Shown here: positions 43,607-52,094 of the stretch, in pieces
Layout of the letters: each line of letters starts with the position of its first letter
Numbering within the stretch: the first letter of the stretch is position 1
Source of the DNA: Candidatus Nanoarchaeia archaeon
GTDB lineage: Archaea; Nanobdellota; Nanobdellia; Woesearchaeales; UBA525
Direction of reading: 5' to 3'
NCBI GenBank assembly: GCA_028279755.1
Contig: JANQNB010000020.1
Coordinates: forward strand, 1 to 64,000
DNA length: 64,000 nucleotides
Notes under the pieces: generated by a model
What the model was told of the DNA's origin: nothing
Database searches by the model: none
What the model saw: only the letters and a program-made list of their open reading frames with translations
Made by a program: the position numbers and the translations under genes

Positions 43607-45636
43607 AAATACGAACACTTGCCGGAATCGCTGTGCTCTTCGCGCTCTTCCTCCTCGTACTCATGCCGCTCGTGCTCGCGCATCCAGAATTCCCCACGAT
43701 CTTCTACGGCGAGGTGTATCACCGGAACAGTCCGGCGCCAGTGGGCTCGGTCATCCAGGGATGGTACAACGGCTCGCCGTGCGACAGTTTCACGGTCGTG
43801 AACGAGGGCTATTTCGGCATGCTCGCCTGTCCAGGAGACGAGTCCGGCACGCCGGCAGTCGAAGGCGCGTCCGAAGGGATGGGCATCAACTTCACCTTTA
43901 ACAGCGAGCCCACGAGCTTCATCTCAGGAGATCGCACCTTCAACGCGAAGACATTCAAGTATGTGGTGATCGCGCATCCCATTCCCTATTGCGGCGACGG
44001 CTTCTGCGACATGTTCTTCGAGAACCAGATCAATTGCCTGCTCGACTGCGAGAACGCCACTGGCAACCAGACCACGAACCAGACCACGAACCAGACCTCG
44101 AATGAGACTGGCGGCAATCAGACCGGTGGAGATCCGACACAAGGCGGTGGTGGCGGCGGCGGTGGCGGCGGCGGTGGGGGCGGTGCAGCTGGCGGCGGCG
44201 GTGGCGCGATTGCCGCGCTGTTAGGCCAGATCCCTGCCTATCTCGAAGCATTCCTCAGCGAGCTCCCTGCGTGTGAGGAGCAATGGGTGTGCACCGAGTG
44301 GCCGGAATGCCCGCCGATCGGCATACGGAACAGGACCTGCTGGGATGAGAACGAGTGCGGCACGAACACGAGCAAGCCCTCAGAGGTGGAAGCCTGCGAG
44401 TATATCGCCACCTGCTTTGATGGCATACAGAACGGCGGCGAGACTGATGTCGACTGTGGTGGTCCGTGCAGGCCATGCCCGAGCTGCTCTAATGGCATCC
44501 AGGACTGCTATATCCTCGAGAACGGCACCGAAGTCTGTGAAGAAGGCATCGATTGCGGCGGTCCTTGCCGGCCGTGCGACTCCTGCTTCAATGGCATCCA
44601 GGACTGGACAGAGACTGATGTCGACTGCGGCGGTCTCTATTGCCCGCCGTGCCGCGCGCCGCCAGTCATCCAGATTCCGCTGCCAGTCTGCAAAAAGGAT
44701 ATCAACCCGCTGCGCAACGATCTCATCTTCTTCCTGGTCGTCATGGCGCTCCTCATTGCCGGCCGGGTCTGGTACGGCGTGCAGCAGTTGAAGAAGGTCC
44801 AAGCTGACAAGGAACTCAAGAACGTAGAGAAAGCGAAACAGCGCTACAAGATAAAGAAATCAATCTACACCTTTGTCGGTATCATCCTCACGTTGACGAT
44901 CATCATCTACTTCTATTATTATTACTTCGTCCTCTGCGAGGCAGAACCGAAATATCTCTGGTGGCTGCTCATCCTCCTCATCGGTGTGCCCTTGCTCGTG
45001 CATCGCGTCATCCGCCATTTCGAATACAACGAGAAGGAAAAGCTGCGGAAGCTCGAACGCATGACAGATCAGCACCGCCGCCACCTCATCCGGCTTGTCG
45101 AGATCGAGAACAGCAGCCTCGCCTCGCTGGAGAAGGAGCTCAGCGAGGACATCCATCGCCTGGTGGAAAGCCAAGAGCTCCACGACCTCTTCACCGAGTT
45201 CGAAGACCTGGCAGCAGCGTATCGGAACATGATCTCATTGTATGAACGCTATCGCGAACGCCAGAACCCGTTCGACATCGAACGCGAACTGTGCGAGGAA
45301 GTGTATCGCCTCGAGACTGATGAGCGGTTCAAGGCCTTGGCAGAGAAGCATCCTGGGGTGATGGTGATCTACAAGAAACTACGCCTGCTGTACAGCCATT
45401 ACGAGACCAAGCAGCAGTTGTACGACCAGATCGACGCTGACGACGAGCGGATCGACAAGGACATCTCGGAGCTGGACGAGGAACCGAAGCCTGGCGAGAA
45501 GCCACCGCCGCTCGAGGACTTGGATGAGGGTGAAGGTGAGGGCTTCCAGGGCTCTGGCAAGGAAGAGGACAGTGAGAATGAGGGTGCTGAGGGGCCTGAG
45601 AAGGGCGAATCTGCAGACAACGAGCAAAAAGACTAA
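43603..45636 (+). CDS. Three-TM surface protein with poly-Gly linker and Cys-rich repeats
   Basis: 677 aa from ATG 43603 (ATGA overlap). Signal peptide (1-21); beta domain beginning 'HPEFPTIFYGEVYHRNSPAP'; Asn/Thr linker with 'NQTTNQTTNQT'; poly-Gly tract (about 181-202); a thrombospondin-like Cys segment ('EEQWVCTEWPECPPIGIRNR'); three 'C.(D/N)GIQ......D(V)DCGG.C' repeats (to about 353); TM helices at about 373-396, 422-445 and 451-468; then a cytosolic coiled-coil region and an acidic tail (EEDSENEGAEGPEKGE). 'GETDVDCGGPC' repeats occur in many archaeal and bacterial envelope proteins. The large cytosolic domain suggests it passes on or anchors something inside the cell (inference). Confidence 0.88.
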   Translation: MKIRTLAGIAVLFALFLLVLMPLVLAHPEFPTIFYGEVYHRNSPAPVGSVIQGWYNGSPCDSFTVVNEGYFGMLACPGDESGTPAVEGASEGMGINFTFNSEPTSFISGDRTFNAKTFKYVVIAHPIPYCGDGFCDMFFENQINCLLDCENATGNQTTNQTTNQTSNETGGNQTGGDPTQGGGGGGGGGGGGGGAAGGGGGAIAALLGQIPAYLEAFLSELPACEEQWVCTEWPECPPIGIRNRTCWDENECGTNTSKPSEVEACEYIATCFDGIQNGGETDVDCGGPCRPCPSCSNGIQDCYILENGTEVCEEGIDCGGPCRPCDSCFNGIQDWTETDVDCGGLYCPPCRAPPVIQIPLPVCKKDINPLRNDLIFFLVVMALLIAGRVWYGVQQLKKVQADKELKNVEKAKQRYKIKKSIYTFVGIILTLTIIIYFYYYYFVLCEAEPKYLWWLLILLIGVPLLVHRVIRHFEYNEKEKLRKLERMTDQHRRHLIRLVEIENSSLASLEKELSEDIHRLVESQELHDLFTEFEDLAAAYRNMISLYERYRERQNPFDIERELCEEVYRLETDERFKALAEKHPGVMVIYKKLRLLYSHYETKQQLYDQIDADDERIDKDISELDEEPKPGEKPPPLEDLDEGEGEGFQGSGKEEDSENEGAEGPEKGESADNEQKD

Positions 45637-45723
45637 GTTCGCTAAGTTTTACATTTTCATATTTTTATCATTAATATATTTAATAGTATTTACACTAATG
45701 CATTTATATACAAAAATAGAAAA

Positions 45724-45807
45724 ATATTTAAAGCGTCTCGACGATAATAGCCCTGAGTACGCATTCTGCGTACCCGCAGCACCACAGTGACGACAGCCCG
45801 GACGGGC
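45724..45807 (+). promoter_or_regulatory. Promoter and structured leader of RHH gene 2
   Basis: TATTTAAAG (45725-45733) is the TATA element. GTACGCA-TTC-TGCGTAC (45757-45773) and CTGCG-TACC-CGCAG (45766-45779) cannot form together, so the leader could switch. CAGTGACGAC (45785-45794) and GCCC-GGAC-GGGC (45796-45807, followed by AACAG) recur in the 34642 leader. Confidence 0.6.
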
Positions 45808-45823
45808 AACAGAGACAGCGAGC

Positions 45824-45979
45824 ATGAAGCGGGTAAATATCCAACTGAGCGACCAGGCTCATACGAGAGCTAAGATTATCGCTGTCCTGAAGGGCGTCAC
45901 GCTCAACGACTACCTCGCCAAGATCGTGGAAGAGGCGGTCGCGCGTGACAAGAAGGTTCTGGAACAACTGCCGAAATAG
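45824..45979 (+). CDS. Small ribbon-helix-helix DNA-binding protein 2
   Basis: 51 aa: 'MKRVNIQLSDQAHTRAKIIA' then 'VTLNDYLAKIVEEAVARDKK'. Alternating K-R-V-N-I-Q-L forms the DNA-contacting strand, and two helices follow, the standard RHH layout ('LNDYLAKIVEEAV' is a typical second helix). It lies 15 nt before the start of the surface protein gene at 45995. Its leader carries a perfect palindrome that could be its operator. It resembles the RHH protein at 11103 in length and position but is not a close copy. Confidence 0.82.
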   Translation: MKRVNIQLSDQAHTRAKIIAVLKGVTLNDYLAKIVEEAVARDKKVLEQLPK

Positions 45980-45994
45980 CAGGTGCTCTGGACC

Positions 45995-48916
45995 ATGACT
46001 CTCCAGGACAGCAGAGCGACAGCGATGAAACTACCAACGAGCAAGGGAACGCGACAAGCACAATGGTTCGCCCTATGCTTCATCATCCTACTTGTTACTG
46101 TCAAGAGCGCGTTCGCACTCATGATCACCGACATTCAGGCGCCGTCAGCCATCGCAGAAGGACAGACCCTCGAGCTCAGCTTCACCACAGACGAAACCGC
46201 AAGCTACCGCATCCTGGAAGACGGCAGCGAAGTCAGCACGACGAACACGTACAGCGTGCTGCTCGACTATGACAGCGCAGGCCTGTATATCTACACGTTC
46301 GAGGCGAGCAATGCCAACGGCACGGTCAATGACACGCGCACTGTCGAGGTGCTGGACACTCCCTTGAGCTTCGACCTGCGCGAGCCTCAGGAATCAGACC
46401 AGACAACGAATATCATCCTCTTCGATCTCATCACGAACATCGAAGCAGACGTGTGCTATACTGTCAGCGACGCAGGGACGCACACGCTCGACAAGTGGAA
46501 CGCGACGCACCACAATGGCACTCTCACGCTCTTGGACGGCGTCCATGTCGTCAGCGTGAAATGCAACCGCAACGGCGAGCTCGCGGTGGAGAACGTCACG
46601 CTCAAGGTCGACACGACAGCGCCGGGCATGGCGATAACCCCTTCCGGAACTGTGCACGATCAAGCGATCCTCAAAGTCGTCACGACCGAAGCGAGTACCT
46701 GCCGCTATGACACCACCTATGCCAGCTATAACCAGCTTGGCGAGAGCTTCAGCCAGAGCAACACGCTCATCCACGAGGAAGAGCTGGACATCACCGAGGG
46801 AACATACACCTACTATGTCGCGTGCAAAGACGTCTACGGCAACATAGCAAGCACTGACTCAAGAACCTTCACACTTCAGATCAGGCCGAGCGCCGAGATT
46901 GAGATCGAAGGCGAGAACCCGCGGAAAACAGGGAACTACGTCCTCACCCTGAAAGTCAGCGAGGCCCTGCAAAGCCTGCCGACCCTGGCCCTGAAATACC
47001 AGGGCGAGACAGAAACCGCGATCCCGCTGACAGAGAAAGACACGACCACGTACGAAGGCATCGTCATCGTCGACGAGAACGAAGGCGAGAAGGTCGGCAG
47101 CTTCCGTTTCGAAGGCCGGGATCTGGACGGCCTGGTCGGCACGCGCATCGAGGAAGGAGAACTCTTTGTCATCGACACGATCAAGCCGGTGAAGGTCGAG
47201 ACCTTCAACGCGGTCAACGGCACTGGCGGCGTGAACCTAAGCTGGTACTTTGATGCGGAAGACGAGGTCCATTACAATCTCTACCGCTCGCTCGAGCTCG
47301 GCGTCGACTACACGCACTATTACGATACGACAAGCGGAGACAGCTATCACGACCGGGATACCGAGCACGCTGTCAGGTACTACTACCGCATCGCCGCTGT
47401 GGACAAGGCCGGCAATGTCGGCCCGCTCAGCGACGAGGAATGGGCCTCGCCAGCGAAAGCAGTCTATGCTGCTACTGGCGGCGGCGCAATCTTGAGCCCG
47501 GTCCTGCAAGTCGCGCTCGACGAGCGCGTGCGAGCGCTCGACATCGACATCCTCGATGCGGAACGCGCAGTCAGCGACCTTCGTGCTGAGCAGGACAAGG
47601 AACGCAGCTGGCTGATCGCCACTTTGGATCTCGCGAGCAAAGCCAACACTGCGCTGCGATCATTGCAGACTGCCCGGGAAAGCCTTGAAAGTTTCCGCAC
47701 TCTGGACCTGACAGAGGAGGAATTCAACACGCGCGTCACGAGCGTGCAAAAGACGATCAATGACGCACGTGCGGCACTGCCGCTGCGCGTGGAACTGCTC
47801 AACCAGGCGGAATACGACGAGACAGCCAGCGAATCATCCCTCGAGACGGCAGTGAATCACGCATTGCAAGGCAAAACTATCGCTGAGAAGGAACGTGCAG
47901 ACTATATCGATGCAGCGCACCAATTGGACGTCCGGGTCACAACGCTGGTGAGCCATGCTGAGGTGCGCTACGCGAACACTGTCGAGCAGTCATACACGAT
48001 CGTGGAGAAACATCTACTGTCAGGAACCCCGCAATCCAATGTGATCGCGATCGAGATCATTCCGAAAGCGTTCGCGCAACGCGCGAGCGACATCGACTTC
48101 CTGGGCACGCAACCGATCGTGCTTGAAGAAGATCCGGTGGTGCAATACACGTATGATTCCCTGACTGACGAGACGATCCGGTATGCGGTCAAAGGCATTG
48201 TCGGCGTCCCTGACGTGCGACAGAGCGCCCTCGTCGTCCTGCCAAAGCCAGGAGCGAGCCTTGACGTCGTCCCACTCGAGCAAGCTGAGGGCGAAGCCAT
48301 CACCGGCGCGGTCTCGCTCTTCGGCATGAGCAGCGGGCAAGGCATGATCATCTTCCTCGGCATCATCATCATCGTCGGCCTCCTCGTCTACTATTTCAGG
48401 CTCCAGAGCGAGCCCGCACCAGGACCCATACAACAGCCAGTGCAGCCGATGGCAGTGCAAGGCGTCACCGTCGCCGCGCCGTCGCAGAAGCCGGTCACAA
48501 AAACTGTGCTGGTGCAACGCATGAACGAACCGCTCGTCGGCTTGCTCCTGCGCGGGCACACGCTCATCGACGACACGAAGTATCTCGACGCGTTGTATTT
48601 CTACAAGGCAGCGCTCAACCGCTACGGCCAGGAAGAATGGCCAAGCGAGCGCTTGCAGAACAGCGTGAAAGACGAGCTTGGGCACCTGCACGCCAAGCTC
48701 TCCTTGTTTGACTGCATGAGCAAGGCGCACGACGCGATCGTCCTCGAGGACAAGGAGCAGCTCACAGCCAGCATGGAAGCCATGCGCGAGCACGCGATGC
48801 GCGTCGGCGACGGCGAGAGCAGGCTGCTCGACAAGGCGAAAGTAGACTATGATTACTTCTACAATCAGCTGAATCGGATACAGGCTGAGGGATTACGTGT
48901 CAAGCCTGAGAACTAG
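45995..48916 (+). CDS. Membrane-anchored surface protein with Ig/FnIII domains and cytosolic tail
   Basis: 973 aa from ATG 45995 (AGGTG 9 nt upstream); GTG 45983 and ATG 46025 are alternatives. Signal helix 'WFALCFIILLVTVKSAFA'; Ig-like domains with paired Cys ('VCYTVSDAG', 'VVSVKCNRNGE', 'TCRYDTTYASYNQ', 'YYVACKDVYGN'); an FnIII-like domain (about 399-484, 'VHYNLYRSLELG', 'YYYRIAAVDKAGNVG'); an extracellular coiled coil (504-669); a TM helix (about 782-803, 'GMIIFLGIIIIVGLLVYYF'); and a Pro-rich linker to a helical cytosolic domain ('EPLVGLLLRGHTLIDDTKYL'). The stalk-like coiled coil suggests reach from the membrane. It is second in the RHH-led operon. Confidence 0.88.
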   Translation: MTLQDSRATAMKLPTSKGTRQAQWFALCFIILLVTVKSAFALMITDIQAPSAIAEGQTLELSFTTDETASYRILEDGSEVSTTNTYSVLLDYDSAGLYIYTFEASNANGTVNDTRTVEVLDTPLSFDLREPQESDQTTNIILFDLITNIEADVCYTVSDAGTHTLDKWNATHHNGTLTLLDGVHVVSVKCNRNGELAVENVTLKVDTTAPGMAITPSGTVHDQAILKVVTTEASTCRYDTTYASYNQLGESFSQSNTLIHEEELDITEGTYTYYVACKDVYGNIASTDSRTFTLQIRPSAEIEIEGENPRKTGNYVLTLKVSEALQSLPTLALKYQGETETAIPLTEKDTTTYEGIVIVDENEGEKVGSFRFEGRDLDGLVGTRIEEGELFVIDTIKPVKVETFNAVNGTGGVNLSWYFDAEDEVHYNLYRSLELGVDYTHYYDTTSGDSYHDRDTEHAVRYYYRIAAVDKAGNVGPLSDEEWASPAKAVYAATGGGAILSPVLQVALDERVRALDIDILDAERAVSDLRAEQDKERSWLIATLDLASKANTALRSLQTARESLESFRTLDLTEEEFNTRVTSVQKTINDARAALPLRVELLNQAEYDETASESSLETAVNHALQGKTIAEKERADYIDAAHQLDVRVTTLVSHAEVRYANTVEQSYTIVEKHLLSGTPQSNVIAIEIIPKAFAQRASDIDFLGTQPIVLEEDPVVQYTYDSLTDETIRYAVKGIVGVPDVRQSALVVLPKPGASLDVVPLEQAEGEAITGAVSLFGMSSGQGMIIFLGIIIIVGLLVYYFRLQSEPAPGPIQQPVQPMAVQGVTVAAPSQKPVTKTVLVQRMNEPLVGLLLRGHTLIDDTKYLDALYFYKAALNRYGQEEWPSERLQNSVKDELGHLHAKLSLFDCMSKAHDAIVLEDKEQLTASMEAMREHAMRVGDGESRLLDKAKVDYDYFYNQLNRIQAEGLRVKPEN

Positions 48917-48924
48917 CAGTCTGC

Positions 48925-49872
48925 TCAGTTCTTGATGACGTGCCGCCGCCAGAGTTTCTTGCTGATGGTTCGCGAACCGTTGAGGAAGTTTGCCCTGACC
49001 CAGTTGAGATACGGTACTGTGGCATATCCCCACGGTGTGCACTCGAATACGATGAGCACATTTGCCGTGTACGCGAGCTTCACCGCCTGGAAAAGATAGC
49101 GTTTCTCCATCGGCGTCAGCTTTCGCTGTGATTCGTAATATTTGATCAATTTCTTTGCTTTCTTGTAGTCAAGCCCTTTTTCTGTCGTGCAGAACCAGAT
49201 GATTGTCAATCCGAGATCGAAGATGAAAGGTCCGGTCTCGCAGTTGTCGAAATCGATGACGCCGCTCAAGCTCCCGTTCTCGACGAGGATGTTCTCCGGT
49301 TTCACATCGCAATGCAGCGCGCTACCCGGCAGTGAAATTGGCAGTACAAGGCGCGGAACTTCGCGTGTCAAGTACTCAATCTCGTCGACGTGCGTGGGGA
49401 ATTGTTTGGGCAAGGTTTCTTTCATCCGCTTGATTCTGGAATGCGGAAACTTGTAGATCGTCGCCTTTCTTTCGACTGTCGTTGTGAAGCTCTGGATCTG
49501 GCGATGGTATTTGCCGAGAAATTTTGCAACTTGCCTGAAGACCCGTTCGCTGATATGCCTTGGCGTTTCACCCTCGAGATAGCGATAGACTGAGTAATTA
49601 TGACCTTTATACTTATTGATGAAATTCCCCTTCTGGTCAGTCACGTAGTCAGGGACGCGCAAGCCTTTCAGATGCTTGAGCTGGAGGATCTCGAACATTA
49701 TGTCGTCGCGTTCCTTGGTTCTCTTTCCGATCCTGAGTATGTATTTGCCAGTGCTCGTCTGGACGAAGAAGCTGTAGTTCCTGAAACCATGCTTGATGTG
49801 GTGAAAGCTCTTGACTGTGCCGAGCTGATAGGGTGTGAGCAAGTGAGAGACTTGTTTCTTGGTCAGTTCCAT
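48925..49872 (-). CDS. APH-family small-molecule kinase 1
   Basis: 315 aa with a protein-kinase-like fold of the aminoglycoside/choline/homoserine kinase group. 'GKYILRIGKRTKERDD' holds the ATP-site Lys region; catalytic loop 'ALHCDVKPENILVE' (H187-x-D189, N194); metal-binding 'GVIDFDNCETGPFIFDLG' (D207). The substrate is probably a sugar, amino acid or other small alcohol; sequence alone does not decide. The start abuts the stop of the IMPase-like gene (ATG 49872, stop 49873-49875), so the two form one operon. A second member of the family is encoded at 51080. Confidence 0.87.
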   Translation of the reverse strand: MELTKKQVSHLLTPYQLGTVKSFHHIKHGFRNYSFFVQTSTGKYILRIGKRTKERDDIMFEILQLKHLKGLRVPDYVTDQKGNFINKYKGHNYSVYRYLEGETPRHISERVFRQVAKFLGKYHRQIQSFTTTVERKATIYKFPHSRIKRMKETLPKQFPTHVDEIEYLTREVPRLVLPISLPGSALHCDVKPENILVENGSLSGVIDFDNCETGPFIFDLGLTIIWFCTTEKGLDYKKAKKLIKYYESQRKLTPMEKRYLFQAVKLAYTANVLIVFECTPWGYATVPYLNWVRANFLNGSRTISKKLWRRHVIKN

Positions 49873-50898
49873 CTACAACCTCCGGATTTCATTCACAAAA
49901 GCGTCGACAACGCGCGGGCCTCCGGTGATGATCCCATATGGCCTGTTGAACTCGCCGTCTCTGCCAGTGAAAAGATCGAAAGTGTCGTATGAGAACTCAT
50001 TGAATTCGAGGCCGTTGCTGCCTGCTTCGACCTTGACACTGGATGCGCCAGCTTCGCTCATGTGCAGCCAAGGATGATCCCACACGAAGAGCTGCGGTGT
50101 GGTGTACATGTCAAGGCGGTCTAGCGCTAAGCCATTTGATCCTTTGGTCTCTTTTGGAAACAATGTGGCAATGCTTTCAAAGATCGCAGAGGTGAATCCG
50201 AATCTCCTTTCTCCTGGTAGTTGGGTGAGCGCAGTAATCATACTCTCATAGTTCTCGAGATAATCATCATTGTAGATGTCGCGGAGGAAACTCACGCCAG
50301 TGCGTGCATCGCTGAGCGACGCAGCGTCGTTCGCCTGCAATGGGATTGTCTGGCCTGATGTTCTGACACGCAACCAAGCGCCTTGGCCACGCACTGCAAC
50401 AGCCCCGAAATGCCGTTCTGGGAAGTATGCATAGCTCACTTGCGGCAAACCGTCCTGGATGTAGACAAGGAACACGCCGTACTTGTTCAAATCACGTGGT
50501 TCTGGCAAGGCGCTGAATTTCAAGACATCTGCTCGGGTCGCAGGATCCTGGAGCCTGACTTGCATTTCGCCGCTGAAGATGATCGAGCCATCGCATGGAT
50601 CAGCCATGTAGCCACGTTGCGGATCAAGGAGCACGACAGTGCCTTCCTCTCCGATCCTGCTGGCAAACCTGTCGAATTCGCTTACCCTGGTGAAGATGTG
50701 GCGTTCTGACATCTTGTCTGGCTTGGTCACTGCGTCGACCCGGCCGTGGCTTGCCTTCTGCTCAAGACGCTCGCCTGCAAGGACACGACGCCGCAGCTCA
50801 CCACGCGCCATCATGAGCTCGACATCACCTGCGCGGTGGGCTGTCTTCATCATGAATTCGAGGATCTCAGCGTGGCTCGGTCTGATGATTTGTGCCAT
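49873..50898 (-). CDS. Inositol-monophosphatase-superfamily protein
   Basis: 341 aa from ATG 50898; ATG 50916 would be only about 10 nt from the TATA box (centre about 50926), so the shorter start is preferred. IMPase motifs: 'DAVTKPDKMSERHI' (T-x-x-D), 'RIGEEGTVVLLD' (G-E-E), 'ADPCDGSIIF' (D100-P-C-D-G-S, metal site; the usual form is DPIDGT) and 'FVWDHPWLHMSEAG' (W-D and E-A-G). The family hydrolyses phosphate from inositol phosphate, fructose-bisphosphate or PAP with Mg2+. Altered metal-loop residues make the substrate uncertain. Operon with APH-like kinase 1, divergent from kinase 2. Confidence 0.85.
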   Translation of the reverse strand: MAQIIRPSHAEILEFMMKTAHRAGDVELMMARGELRRRVLAGERLEQKASHGRVDAVTKPDKMSERHIFTRVSEFDRFASRIGEEGTVVLLDPQRGYMADPCDGSIIFSGEMQVRLQDPATRADVLKFSALPEPRDLNKYGVFLVYIQDGLPQVSYAYFPERHFGAVAVRGQGAWLRVRTSGQTIPLQANDAASLSDARTGVSFLRDIYNDDYLENYESMITALTQLPGERRFGFTSAIFESIATLFPKETKGSNGLALDRLDMYTTPQLFVWDHPWLHMSEAGASSVKVEAGSNGLEFNEFSYDTFDLFTGRDGEFNRPYGIITGGPRVVDAFVNEIRRL

Positions 50899-50916
50899 AT
50901 GTGTACTACACAACAA

Positions 50917-51079
50917 GTCTTTATATATTTTACTACTTTATAATGATAAAATATGAGGATTTATGATTGTGGAGAAACGGTCTCGAGACGCCGTATTTCA
51001 CTGTTTCAGAGCTTGTTTTATAAAGTGATGCTTTCAGAGGACGGAGGTTTTTTTAATCCGAGCCTTTCCACAACACGTT
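50917..51079. promoter_or_regulatory. Divergent promoter region with inverted repeat
   Basis: The minus-strand TATA (about 50934-50921) serves the IMPase-like operon. TTTTTTAATCC near 51049-51058 probably serves the kinase at 51080. Between them lies ACGGTCTC/GAGACgCCGT (50977-50994), an inverted repeat with one bulged base, a possible shared operator. Confidence 0.5.
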
Positions 51080-52036
51080 ATGCGACAGACATTCCCTGAA
51101 GCGACCGTGAAGGCCTTTCTCAAGCAAAACTACGGATTGGATGTCCAAGAGCTCAGCTCTTTCACAGCAGGGGTCATCGACACGAACTACCATGTCGTGG
51201 CTGACAAGCACTACGTGTTCAAGATCTTTAACTCAGGACTGCCTTTGGAGGAGATCCGGCAACAGCTGGACTTCATGATCTTCTGCAAGCAGCAAGCACA
51301 ACCAGTGCAAGCAGTGTACCCGGCCAAGAACGGAGAGCTGATTGTCAGTTTCGAAGACATCCCAGCAGTATTGCTGGAATACATTGACGGGGAGATGATC
51401 AAGGAGGTTGCATTAACAGAGGGACTGCTCACCGATCTCGGTACGGTCATCGCCGAATTCCAGGAAAAGACAAGAGAGTATGCTTGGCCGCAGATCGATG
51501 AAAAGCACAAGGCAGATTTCCTTCACTTCCTCCAGTTCGAGAAATACGCTGAAACCATGGAGGACAAGAAAGCATTGCTCACGCAGATTATCCAGGAATA
51601 CAAACAAGCTTTGCCGCGCATCAAAGAGTGCCGCATGGCAACAGTGCACCACGACTTCACGCACGAGAACACCTTGATCAAAGACGGCAGGATTGCAGGA
51701 GTCGTGGACTTCGGCAACGCGACGCACACGATTCTCGTGGCAGACATCATCATCTCCATCAGTGCAGTGTGCTTCTCCAGAGAAAAGCCGTTCACGACAG
51801 CGAAGATTCTCTTCCAAGCCTACACCAAGCACGCACCACTGAATGCTATTGAGAAGAAATTGCTCTACACGCTCTTCAAAGTGCGCTTCACCCTTCTCTG
51901 TCTCTGGGCGCAAGGAGAGATCCTGGATGACAGGGATTGCGAAGGCATTCGCTGGTACAGAGACTACAGCTACGAATTCTTGGAATCCATGGTGGAACTC
52001 GGAGAAAAAGGCTTTCTCGAAGCCCTCGGCGTCTGA
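51080..52036 (+). CDS. APH-family small-molecule kinase 2 (homoserine-kinase-II-like)
   Basis: 318 aa. 'SFTAGVIDTNYHVVADKHYV' resembles the N-terminal glycine-loop region of homoserine kinase type II. Catalytic 'VHHDFTHENTLIKD' (H191-D192 region, N197) and metal-binding 'GVVDFGNATHTILVADI' (D210) are intact. Candidate substrates are homoserine, N-acetylhexosamine or another amino alcohol or sugar. It is only distantly like kinase 1. It is leaderless from a T-rich promoter. Its place opposite the IMPase-like operon suggests a shared small pathway of phosphorylation and dephosphorylation, for instance sugar supply for glycoproteins (inference). Confidence 0.87.
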   Translation: MRQTFPEATVKAFLKQNYGLDVQELSSFTAGVIDTNYHVVADKHYVFKIFNSGLPLEEIRQQLDFMIFCKQQAQPVQAVYPAKNGELIVSFEDIPAVLLEYIDGEMIKEVALTEGLLTDLGTVIAEFQEKTREYAWPQIDEKHKADFLHFLQFEKYAETMEDKKALLTQIIQEYKQALPRIKECRMATVHHDFTHENTLIKDGRIAGVVDFGNATHTILVADIIISISAVCFSREKPFTTAKILFQAYTKHAPLNAIEKKLLYTLFKVRFTLLCLWAQGEILDDRDCEGIRWYRDYSYEFLESMVELGEKGFLEALGV

Positions 52037-52063
52037 ATCTTCGTGCCGCTCCATCGCAGCAAC

Positions 52064-52073
52064 CTTTATAAAT
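52064..52073 (+). promoter_or_regulatory. TATA box of the 52095 operon
   Basis: CTTTATAAAT lies 22-31 nt before ATG 52095, predicting a leaderless transcript that also carries the gene at 53300. Confidence 0.6.
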
Positions 52074-52094
52074 TCCTCCTCTGAGAGAGCATGT

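Noticed and set aside
44143-44208. GGC/GGT tract as a possible tandem-repeat array
   Set aside because: It encodes an in-frame poly-Gly linker between clear domains of the 43603 protein; no regular non-coding unit.
51843-52094. Longer start for the 52095 protein, inside the kinase gene
   Set aside because: The extension overlaps the kinase reading frame, has no family features, and the TATA box at 52064 places the start at 52095.
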